Shown: in pieces, positions 1 to 11,137 of the stretch
Layout of the letters: each line of letters opens with the position of its first letter
Numbering within the stretch: the first letter of the stretch is position 1
Assembly (NCBI RefSeq): GCF_949628265.1
Contig: NC_088790.1
Span: 10,978,545-11,042,544, forward strand
From: Cloeon dipterum
Lineage: Eukaryota > Arthropoda > Insecta > Ephemeroptera > Baetidae
Direction of reading: 5' to 3'
DNA: 64,000 nucleotides
The notes under the pieces: generated by a model
Seen by the model: only the letters and a program-made list of their open reading frames with translations
The model's database searches: none
Told to the model about the DNA's origin: nothing
Made by a program: the position numbers and the translations under genes

Positions 1-476
<476 letters not shown>

Positions 477-837
477 TTAAATTGAACAACCAGTTCAGTT
501 ATCTTGTGCATTGTACACAAAAACACTCTAGGGTACAAAACAAACTCTCATTTCGAGATAAGGAGAAAGAGCTCGATTTCTAAAGAACAACACAATATCT
601 TGAAAGAAGAAAAGTTAACGTCACACATTTATAAATAAATAAAAGCACGAATACAATTTTGTATAGGACAGGGAAGTGGACATTGTCCCTGTCATGAAAA
701 AAATGTCAAAAAAATTTGATCAGCAAAATAGATTGACCCAAAATTCGGGGGAAAATTATTCATGGCAAAAAGTACAGCAAATCTTTTGTGACACTTTAAA
801 CCAAAAACAATTACATAATGGATTCTAAGCTCAGCCC

Positions 838-841
<4 letters not shown>

Positions 842-870
<29 letters not shown>
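842..870. repeat. (AG)n microsatellite
   Basis: About 14 uninterrupted AG dinucleotides. GA tracts are common in insect promoters (GAGA-factor type sites), and this one lies about 400 bp upstream of the AK3 start codon, so a promoter role is possible but not shown. Confidence 0.9.
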
Positions 871-872
<2 letters not shown>

Positions 873-1257
873 CACCGACAAGCACAACAAAGTTTTTGCT
901 GTTGTTACCTTGAGAGTTGGTTTCGTTGTTTTTGTTTAGAACTGGGATCGCTCTAGTTGCCGCTAGAGGCACGCCTCCCTTATGCCCTGGGGTGCCAAGT
1001 GGGTTGAAAATGTTAGGCGCCAAACGTGCATGCAATCAGCTATATTTAGCCCATTCAATTAGTAGCGTTACAACAAAGATGTAACTATAAGAGTGTAACT
1101 AAGAGACCAATTTAGATCAGCATAATAAAACAAGATTACGTTTCCTAAATAATGTTAAACCAATTAAAAATACTTATTCACGAACTTCATCACAGAATTT
1201 GCTGTTAATGATTTAAATTTTGAAAGATTAAAACTCATGAATGCTTTGAACATAAAT

Positions 1258-1263
1258 TTTATT
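1258..1263 (-). promoter_or_regulatory. Candidate ACOT9 polyadenylation signal
   Basis: Minus-strand AATAAA about 385 bases downstream of the ACOT9 stop codon. It is the clearest canonical hexamer I found in the expected 3' UTR, but other AT-rich variants nearby could serve, so the transcript end is uncertain. Confidence 0.4.
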
Positions 1264-1647
1264 GTTTCAGTTTAATAAATTTATATTTACCTGTTATTAT
1301 CAACAAGATTTTATAATTAATAAGTTATTTTCACAGCTCTTATTACATATCAAAAAATAAATAACATTGAAGAGAGCTCAGCTCAAATGAGACGAAGAGT
1401 ACAATTAGTCTTGGTTAGTCACATTGAATAGAATACATATTTAACACATCAAGGGCTAATTCTGTTTAAGTGCGTGAGTCAAATAACAATATATGACAGT
1501 TCATTCTTTCCATTTCCATACTTTCAATACAAAAACAGTATTGTTGCAATTTTCAGAGCGCAAGCAGTGCATACCAACAGAAAAATACCACCACTTTGAT
1601 TATGAACATCGCAAGTATGACATTTAAAGCTCTTCTTCTAACAATAA

Positions 1648-4077
1648 TTATTTGCCAGAAAGGCCCATCACATGCTGGAAATGCCGTCTTCCATCAAGAT
1701 ACATCATGGCCTCTGGAAAGACAAAAAATCAAATAAACAAAAATTAGTTTTTAATGAAATTTAAAATTTACCATCATAAGTTTTTGGATAGAGTTTTGGA
1801 ACTTGATCCGGCGTCTCGTACGTGTAATGAAACTGGTTGGTAGTGTTGTGCTGACCAGTGCGAGGGTCAAACACCTCTGCGTGACACACAATCTGCCAAA
1901 ATTACATTAAATTCAGCTCTTTTGTGAATAACATAATAATAATTAACGTAAATACCTGCAAATAATTTGATTCCGTGTAGTTGACAAAGGCTTTCAACCG
2001 CAGCAGGGATCCGACATCCACAGGTTTGTGAAAGCCGATGTCGCTGATGTGGCAAAGCTTAGGCCTGAACTTGCTGTACAGGTAGCCAGCAGCCCATGAC
2101 AGCTCAAGCGCTTGACGCATCAAGAAGCCGCCGAAAACTTTGTTGTGCAGATTTCTGTCCTGAAAAGAAAAATGTAAAAATCCAGAGTTATTGTGTATTC
2201 GTTTATTTACTTGTGGCATTGATTTAGGAAACGTTGACAAGTTTTTTAGAAAGGCTGTTAGCGTGAAGTTTAAATTACTAAAATATAATTGAACAAAAAT
2301 TAATCAGGAAAATAATTGGGTAAGTATTAACACTAAATTTGGTCATAACATAACCAGATGTGAATATAACCTGGGGCAAGACAATGCAACCTAGGCTATT
2401 TCAAAAAATACACAATTAGGATTAAAACGTTGAATACTATTCAGAGGAAAATATTGACTTTTTATAAAGCATTTTTAGTTGCAAATAATGTTCCGAGAGA
2501 TTTTTACCTCAGGGTGACAGAAGACGATGTTGGTCAAAGTGGCTTCTTCCATCCACATCGCATGCATTGGGACGATTCTTCGATGGAACGTTGTGTCCTT
2601 GGGGTCAACAGTCTGCAAAAAAAGCTCATGGATAATGGCCTGTTCCTCAGCTGATGGCCCTGTTTTCAAAAGTGAAGCTCTCTGTACGGCAGTCCTTCTC
2701 TTCTTATTCACTGAAATCGCGATTAAAAATTAGGGGACAAAATTAAAAAAATTCTTACGCTTAAAAATTGCTGCCATGACAATATCAATTAATTGGAATA
2801 AATCATGTTCCATAATTATAAAAAATAAAAATTTTGTCTTTTAAAACAAGGGAAGCGAGTGCCCATGCGGTAATCACGTTCTTCACTCCCCCCAGAAAGT
2901 GTTCAAGCAGCTAAAATTTGACAAATAAGTAGCGGTAGTCAGTCCACTAACTTTCTCCATAATTGTACCGCGCCTTTTCTTCTGGCGTTACGGGCTCAAG
3001 CGCATTGACAATGGCTGGGCCGTGGCCTGTCGGGTCTCGAGCAGCCATCAGAAAAGTTGCACGGGTCAAACGCTGCCAAGTGCCAATATGCTCTTGTTCC
3101 AGCCAAACTGTTATCTCAATTGAGGAGCGCCCGACCCAGGAGACATGGCCTGACAACCGAATGTCGCAATCCGGCTGAAACGACAAATATTCAGAAATTG
3201 CGAATTAATACAGGACAAAGAGCATAACAGACGCGTTATCTCCTTTAATAACATTTTAATTCAACTTTTAGAGCAGTTTAATTCTAAGATAAAACAGCTA
3301 TAGGTGCAGTTTCAACAAGAGCGGTTTGAAAAATTCATTAAAATAAGTTGATATTACAGTAAATTGGCTGAAATTAACCATTCAATATGCAATTACTTTA
3401 GGTATGATGTCTTCAAAGTTGATCTGGTCAACTAGAACCGTGACCAACACATAAGGAGTTGGCATTCCTTCCTTTTGACGGGGATTCAGGATGTGCCTGT
3501 GTGCAACCCACACTGCGAAAAAGAAATTCAGAAATTTAAAACTCCCAAATTTAGATTTGAGTGTCACCTGCGAAGAGATCCATGTCTTCCATGAGTCGGC
3601 CAGTGCGAACGTGTCCGAGGAAGGTGATATACTTCTCTTGTAGACTCGGTGAGCTGCTGAGAGGGATGATTGCTGAGTCAAACGAGTCACTTGGGGCTCT
3701 GATGGGCAGCTCGGACTGGCTGCACGGCAGCATGTCTAGCAGGTGGGACCGCTGCATCTGCAGAGGCTTGTAGCCCTGGCTCACGCCCATATGTTCCACC
3801 AGCCTTTCTTTGACTGGAAGAAGAGGAAGAAGAAGTGAAGATTATATAAGTAGTTGAGAAATTGATAAAAACTCACCATGCTGCATGGTCTGGTGCTCGC
3901 CCTGCTTGGTGTGCAAGAATTTGCCCATACATTGAGTCAGGATTCTAGGCCCAAAGGATCTGTGGGAAAAATAATTAAATATAAGAAATCATGTTGGAAA
4001 AAATTTCTTCGTTAATACCTTTGTCTGCCGATGCCATGTAAGAACTTCAAGGCCGAAATTCCTGCAGTTGTCGACAT
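1648..4077 (-). CDS. ACOT9: Acyl-CoA thioesterase, mitochondrial (ACOT9 family), complete
   Basis: It hydrolyses acyl-CoA to free acid and CoA in mitochondria. Nine exons join in frame with GT/AG introns: 4019-4077, 3877-3959, 3568-3813, 3397-3512, 2952-3174, 2508-2710, 1956-2159, 1772-1892, 1648-1712. They give 439 aa, the length of the human protein. The ATG (4077-4075) opens a leader with several Arg and no acidic residue in about the first 40, as expected for a mitochondrial presequence. Two hot-dog domains follow. The first includes GRLMEDMD (119-126) and SGHVSWVGRSS (176-186). A linker contains LLKTGPSAEE and the MHAMWMEEATLTN region. The second starts near 311 with the helix HNKVFGGFLMRQALEL and continues with HKPVDVGSLL. 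The C-terminus reads YPKTYDEAMMYLDGRRHFQHVM, typical of the family. Most introns are short (about 55-250 bases). Assignment rests on end-to-end similarity recognised by eye. Confidence 0.95.
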
Positions 4078-7021
4078 GGTGTTATGTATATGTACCTAAA
4101 TATAATTGTTAACTGTTAAAATACAGATTCTTATTTCTGCCATCTTATGTAAGAACGTGTGGTTTGAAATTTTTTATTTTTCTGGTTGTCAATGGATGCC
4201 GATCGCAAAATGGGCACAAAAAAAATTGGTTGACCTTTTATGATGACAAAAGACTGATGCAAAAGTAAAAGCAATTCTCACCTTGAATCAAACAGGGAAG
4301 ATTTGCGGGATCAACAGAATGCCAATTTAACTGTGAGCCCCGGTGGAATTTCGCCAAAACCCCTTTGTTTAAAGTGGCATCGCCTCAGAATTGCGAATCT
4401 TAATCTTATTGTGTTTATGTTACGTTCACAGAACGCAAGTTAGCTCCTGCCCTTAGCTCCTCGTCGTTTGAGCCACGCCTACTCCAAGATTCGCAAATTT
4501 TCCATTATTTACGGAATGCTGTATCTATCTAACTTAAATTTGAAAATATGTATCTATCAGAATTAACCGGATTGTACACTAGGTTTGCGTCAAAAATTCA
4601 AAATTATTTATCTGCAAAAAAGACACCCCTTGATAATTTCGAAAATTTAAGGTGCAGTCGTGCGGTGCAGTATAGTATGGCAGAAGGCAGCAGCAGGCTG
4701 CTAGCTTCATAGCCTTGATTTTGGCTCATCCCCACTCCCTCAAAGTTCTGCAGCTCCAACCTCCAACATGTGATTGATGTAAACAAACACTAGTGGGTCC
4801 CACCCTGGTCCCACCAAGACTGACCAAGACCAAGTATGTAGTCCTACAAGGAGCAAGGAACAAAATCAAAATTAATGGTTTTTAGCTTTGTGGGCTTTGT
4901 GCTGAATTTTCTGTTATTTTGTTACATTTTCAATTTTCAACCGCTGAAGAAATTGCAAGTGACTTAAGCTACAACTGTTTTAAGTACATACATACATAAT
5001 CGTGTTTTCATCATGACAGTGACTGAGGTAAAGGAGGAGTTTAATTTGTCATTTCGTCATATTTATTTGGCAAAGGGTGATGAACTTATATAAATTAAGT
5101 GTTATGTAATAAGAGCTGGAACAAATCAAAATTAGATGCAAAAAGGGACTGGAGGTAATGAATCTCTTACCTATTTTTTTGCAATTTAAAGAAAATAAAA
5201 TAAAGGTCACAAAATTATATATCTTTAGTTCATTATCGAGGGCTGCAGTGTGATCTTCGTCTCATTCGCACTAAATTTAGGTACGAGTGTCATGAGTTTG
5301 ATGTTACAATTTTTGTTAAAATCTAGAGCATTTATATTCAGCGATTTTGGTTTCGTGTTTTCTAAATCTTTCAATAATAAATATACGTGTCAGATTAGGA
5401 ACCATGTAGCTTCCTATTTTGTTTGATTGATTCAATTCAATTCAAAATAATTTTTATTCCATTTATCCGAAATATTTAAGTGCGATTTTGGAATACGTCG
5501 AAAATTGTACTTTCTCCATTACTTTCTGTTGTAATTTGCAGAATGTCTACGCTTTTTGCTTATAATCAGGTTATTTGTACGTGCTCTCAGATAAAATTCA
5601 CTGGCGTTTTGCCTACACCATCATAACAGTTAGATTGTCATTACACAAAATCCTAAAAAAATTAAAAATACAAATTTTATTCGCATATTTTCCATTTTAA
5701 TGTTTTAACCCCCGCAAAATTCACCAGAATTCACGAAATTTACTTCACTCAATAAAGTTTATTTCCTCAAAATAAGGCAAAAAATCTAATTATTTATTCT
5801 ATAATAGCACAATTTTAGAGATGTGGCGGGGCCAGGAATGAAAACTATGCACGAGTTTTCTTAAAAAGTGTGGGGTTTATTGTGTTCCATTAAAGTGCCA
5901 ATCCTCTCAAATCACAAAATCCTACACTGCATTTATGTTTCTTTCATGCTGAGTGAGAGCATTATTATGTTTATCTCTACTTGCACAATTTAGGTCTGTC
6001 TCACGAGCGGTTCAAGTGATTTTAAAATTTGTTAGGTCAGAATTGTCACAATGAGTCGTTAAATAAAATATCCTGACAGAATATCTACAGCAGTTGCCCT
6101 TTTCACAAATAATCTTTCTATTGACGATATACCTTACGTTTAATCTATCATTAAAAGTTTTTACGATAGCTTTTCCTTTTCAATTTTGACTCTCTTAAAA
6201 CGGTCAAACAACAAATAACATTAAATTTTAAAGGTTATGAGAATATGAAAGATAAAAAAACTTAAAAACTCACTGTTTAAGACTTATTGTAGGGCAACTA
6301 ATGAAATAACTACAGATTTAACTAAAGAATATATTTCAAAGAAACATTATCTCCAAATTTAATATTTTAAATATGTGTAAATTTATAAACTTCAAGAGAT
6401 GATTACGTAAGAAATTAAAACCGTAATAGCAAAATGTAACGAGAGATCAAGTCTTCATGCGTCTGCTCCTGTTGACAATTCAGAGCGTGATGTTAGCACT
6501 TCTTTCGAAAAATGCCACAATTCTTATCTTTGCATGACATCATTTGTGGGCTCAAGGGTTGTTGGTTGTTTCTGTGGAATATGTTTCATGAAAAAATAAT
6601 AAACCTACAAAATGGTAGCAACATTGCGCATCCATTGAAAATCTGGTGGCTCATCACATCAACAAAAACTGACCTTTCCCTTGAACCCAATTTCTAATTT
6701 TTTGCATGGAAATGTTTATAATAAGGCGCACAAATGGGCGTCTGCATATATATGTGTTTACTCCAGTAATTCACGCTTCCTCCCGCTTTAAAAAAGATCC
6801 GCGTGGCGGCTGGCTGCTGATGCTGATGCTCCTATCAAGTATTTTTCCAGTCGTTAAATCATTGGCCAAGCGAGTGGTGTACTCCAAAATGCAAATATTT
6901 GTCGAGCGTTGGCCAATAAATTAATTCCTGACAACGCGTGGTGCCGTTGCCACTGTCGGAATTCTTTTGGCTTGAAAGAAGAGCACTTTTCGTGCGTGTG
7001 CTTCATTTGCGCGGCGCCAAC
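4078..7021. other. Divergent intergenic region between ACOT9 and the sugar transporter
   Basis: ACOT9 (minus) and the Tret1-like gene (plus) are transcribed away from each other, so this 2.9 kb holds both promoters. Near ACOT9, 4078-4095 may be the end of a 5' UTR exon, because a minus-strand acceptor-like TTTAG lies just beyond. A GC-richer block at 4330-4480 is a likely ACOT9 promoter. Two PAR-bZIP/VRI-type boxes occur: GTTATGTAAT at 5101-5110 and ATTACGTAAG at 6412-6421. A short direct repeat of GGTCCCACC lies at about 4796-4817. The 6700-7021 block is GC-richer and probably holds the transporter promoter and 5' UTR. No coding exon is visible. Confidence 0.6.
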
Positions 7022-10000
7022 ATGCCCAGGAAGGACGTCGAAAGGGCTCTCAAGGCGCCAGCCACGGGCTCCAAGGTTTGGCAGGTGCTGGCCACCCTCG
7101 TAGGTCTGTCCCAACTCGCATTACTCTATAGGAAACCATTCTACCTTGTGATTTTTATTTATTTTCGTTTGATAATTTCTTTTGTGAATATTTTGGTCTA
7201 TGAAGTATTTTTAATTAAGTTTTCACGAGTAAAGAGACGTTAAATGAGAGAAATATAGTTTTAATAAAATTGAATCACTTTAATTTAAATTAAAACCTTC
7301 ATCCTTACCCCTATTGAAGGGAAGTTCTATCTTTTCTAAACTGTTTTTTTCTCCCTGCAGCTACGAAGACTGTAGTGGCTGAATTTGTGGCGTTTAGATG
7401 AAAATTGTTGAACAAAATACTCCCAATAAAAGATTTTACCAGCGAAACCTTTTTAAGTTTGACTTTAAATGTGCTTTTGCAAGTAAAAACTATTTAAAAG
7501 GACGTGTGAAAATATTAACATGGATATCGCTGAGGAAAAAGTAATCTAAAACTTTCTAAAATTAGTTATCTTAACGTCGAAAATTCCAACCACATTTATT
7601 AAACAGGGAGAATTGGAACAGAAAAATATATTGAAGAGAATGTCGTGAAAACTTAAAAATAGAAGGCTAATTTTCTGATTCATTTCAGCACGTGTTTTAC
7701 AAATGCGCAATTTCTTCGAGTGTATATTCAATTTACTGTATAGTTTTGTAATTCATATGAGTGATTAATTTATACCACGTGTTTTACTTGCCTCATGTTG
7801 AAATCAGTCGTACAAGATGATTTCGCTGTTGCTAACGCGCTAACGGAAGTGTTTTTTTCTTGCAGCTACCGGCGCCCACTTCTCCTCCGGCTATGCGTTG
7901 GGGTTCCTGTCACCAGGCATTCCGCTGTTGCGGGAGCAGCACTTTCCCGACCTGACCACCGAGCAGGAGGGCAACCTCGGCTCGCTGATGCTGCTGTCGG
8001 CCACCCTGTCCAACCCCCTGGCGGCCATGCTGGCGGACAGCAGGATCGGCCGCAAGGGCACCTGCATCCTCACGGCCATCCCCTTTGTCATCTGCTTTGG
8101 CCTCAACGCCGTCTTCCCCTCGTCACTGGCAGCCCACTACGTCGCTAGGCTGTTGGTTGGTGAGCGAATGTGTTTTATATAGAATAGAAAATATAGGAAT
8201 TATGCTGGATATTTTCAGAAAAATAGAAGTTTTTCTCTAGAGATTTTATAATATATCTCCTCGGTTTCATTTGCACTAAAAAATTATATTTACCAAAAAA
8301 TCTAAAATCGGATCTTATTGTTATCTGACAATGGGCTGCAAAATTTCGTCTCGCCATGAAATCAAAGCACACATGCAACCAAATTTTCCAGTTTCAACTG
8401 AATTCCGATTTTTCGATCTTCAAATACTCGTCTATTCTTGCTTCTCACGGCTGGAATTTTTCGATTGTGCATCTGCATAAGGCTTAAAAGTTTGTAAAAA
8501 TTCAAATTTTGACGATTTAAAATTAATTTTTGATTTTTTTTTCATTTGAATATCAGAATTCAATGAAGACTGTTGAAAAATTTAAGAGCTACTCATATGA
8601 CTTGAAATCATCACACTCTGCAGGCTTATCTGCCGGAACTTTGACAGTGGTGTGCCCTTTATACGTGTCTGAGATCTCAGAACTGTCCGTACGAGGCACT
8701 CTCAACTCGCTTGTCATCATAATGTTCAACTCTGGCCTCTTCGTCGCGTATCTAGCAGGTCAGTGCTATGTTAGACTGATAAGATGCGTTGCCAAAAAAG
8801 ATCACGCATCTGGATAAAACTGGAAATAATAAAAATGATTGATTTACGCATTACTTCAATAAGCTTAATAACTCTTAAAAACAGAAAATGAAAGAAATAC
8901 ACACTCAAGGTTATAATAAAAATTTACGCAATTGTTCATCAGCCCTATGTGGATTTACTCAGTATGAACTACTATTATTGAAAATTTGAGAGGCAAATAC
9001 TACACCACGCCTATGCTTGTCTGATTTTTTTGAGGGAAAGAAACAGCCGCTGTACTGTAGGAGAGCGTAGTATTTGATTTTTTTTTAAATTCCCTGATAG
9101 TTACATACTTCTTCTCATAAAATTCTTTAAAATTAAAAAAAAATGATTTTGAGAAAATTCACGCAGAGCTGAGACATCTCAATTTTAATTGATGATAACT
9201 TTAAATTTTCAGGCGTTTGGGTCAAAAGTTTTGTTATGTTATCCGTGGGAGGTCTGATCAGCATAAGCATATTCATCGCACTCTGCTGGCTCATACCTGA
9301 ATCGCCAGAGTTTCTATTGAAACACGGTCAAAAGGAAGCAGCTGTGCGTTCGTTGAGGTGGCTTCGTGGAGCAAAAGTCGATCTGCAAGAGGAAATGAAA
9401 TACATGGAAATCTCACAGGCTGATACTGAAAAAGGTATAAAAATCATTAAAAGTGAAGGACGATCAAGTCAATATTTGGTTTCAGTCGAATCTTCCACGC
9501 TCAGGAAAATTGTGAGAGTGTTTGGCACTCCATCACTCCGCAAAGCAATATTTATTCCCATGGTCTTGCTCTTTTTCCAACAGTGTGCCGGTATAATTGC
9601 TGTTCTCTCCTACGCTTCATCTATTTTCAGCCTGGTGGGTTTAGAATAAGCCTTTCTTGCACAAAAACATAGTTATTGTTGTACGTATAATGTAAGTAAT
9701 CATTTCACTGTTGTGTCATTTAGGCTGGTTCTACTCTGGATCCTAATTTGTCAACTGCCATCATCGGCATCATCCAGCTAGTCAGCACCTTTGGAGTCAC
9801 GATCGCAGTTGATCGACTTGGCAGAAGACCGCTGCTCATTGCCTCGAGCGCTATCACAGCTTTATCCATGGCAACACTAGCCCTTTACTTTCACGTGAGA
9901 GAAATATTAAATTAAATTGGCCACACAGTCGTCTGATTTGCTTAAGATATTTATTTGCGGTTGGCTGCAATTTCAAGGGGATAGCAATAAAATTAATCTG

Positions 10001-11036
10001 ATTCAAAAGAGGATGCCCTCTCAATAGAAAAGTAAAAATATCGTTTGAATAATTAATATATTTAAAACAGATTATTTTGAATTAAAAATGCATTGGTTTT
10101 ATCAGTCTACAACTATTTACTTTTCTGATTAATTTCAAAGATACCTAATGCGTTTTTAAAATTTAAAAGCACCTTAATTAATTAATGAAGCGCTGTTATA
10201 GTATGGTTCTTAATTTCTTCCAATTGAAAAAGTGATGTTTCTTAATCTATTATGTACCTTTGGTCACTCTTCCGCGTTCATAGAAATTTCTCAAAAATGA
10301 AAATGTCAAGATTCACGCAATTGCAACTTCAGTTAATTTACAAACACAATAGTAAAGATTCTAAGTACATATTTTAAAGAAGGGCCTATCTCTTTGGACA
10401 TGTGTTGTCTGTCTAGATGTAAAATAATTTCTTCAAAAATCTTCATTTTGACAATATGAGTGATTTACAAAGCTCTGACGAGATAGCTGATTGATGTTTT
10501 GTCAAATTTACACACAAAATCCAAATCTGTTTAGCTTACATCTTACATCAATGTGAAAAATACTGCACATAATCTTTTTGAGAACTCCAAAAATTCCAAA
10601 TTTATCAAAAATAAAAAGGAAATTAGATATTTATCCGAATTTCATTGTGTAATCATATTTTCTCGCCCTGCAGTTGCAGACCAACCAAGTGGACCTGAGC
10701 TCGTTTGGCCTGGTGCCGTTGGCAGCGCTGATCATCTACATTTCGTTTTTCTCACTGGGCATCGGCCCAGTTCCCTGGGTCATCATTGGCGAAATATTCA
10801 CGCCCGAAGTGAAGACCCTTTGCACCACCATCAGCAGCATGTGGGTTTGGGGCCTCTGCTGCATTGTGGCGAAAATCTTCCCGTCTATGGTTGCCACTCT
10901 GGGCATCCATTGGGTCATGTGGGCCTTCAGCGTCGGCTGCATCCTCGCTCTCATTTGCTCCTGGTTCACCCCGGAGACCAAAGGCAAGACTGCCGCTCAG
11001 ATGCAAGAGATTCTGTCCGTGGAAAGAATAGCCTGA
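7022..11036 (+). CDS. Facilitated trehalose/sugar transporter, Tret1-like (MFS, GLUT family), complete
   Basis: A plasma-membrane sugar carrier with 12 expected transmembrane helices; insect Tret1 proteins move trehalose or glucose down the gradient. Six exons join in frame with GT/AG introns: 7022-7103, 7866-8159, 8624-8758, 9213-9634, 9724-9894, 10674-11036 (stop TGA), giving 488 aa, a usual length. Family signatures in order: ADSRIGRKG (84-92, loop 2-3), PLYVSEISELSVRG (137-150), PESPEFLL (199-206), FFQQCAG (291-297), DRLGRRP (341-347, loop 8-9), GPVPW (399-403) and PETKGKT (468-474, C-terminal). The first long introns (7104-7865, 8160-8623, 8759-9212, 9895-10673) hold no other gene; intron 1 carries two E-boxes. 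The start has a reasonable context and is the first Met before helix 1. Several residues that contact sugar in GLUT1 are not conserved (see findings), so the substrate is uncertain and I give no symbol. Confidence 0.93.
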
Positions 11037-11131
11037 AGTTAGTTAAATATCAATAGCCTTGAGGGCTGGTTCCTCCTTTATTGATATTCAAACTCATTTT
11101 TGGGACTTATATCTTTTTTATGATTTAAAAA

Positions 11132-11137
11132 AATAAA
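11132..11137 (+). promoter_or_regulatory. Polyadenylation signal of the sugar transporter
   Basis: AATAAA 96 bases after the stop codon, within an A-rich stretch that has further AATAAA-like hexamers at about 11147-11155. Position and sequence fit the 3' end of the transporter mRNA. Confidence 0.6.

Noticed and set aside
9892..9897. E-box CACGTG at the donor of transporter exon 5
   Set aside because: It overlaps the splice donor (CAC|GTGAGA), so splice constraint explains it.
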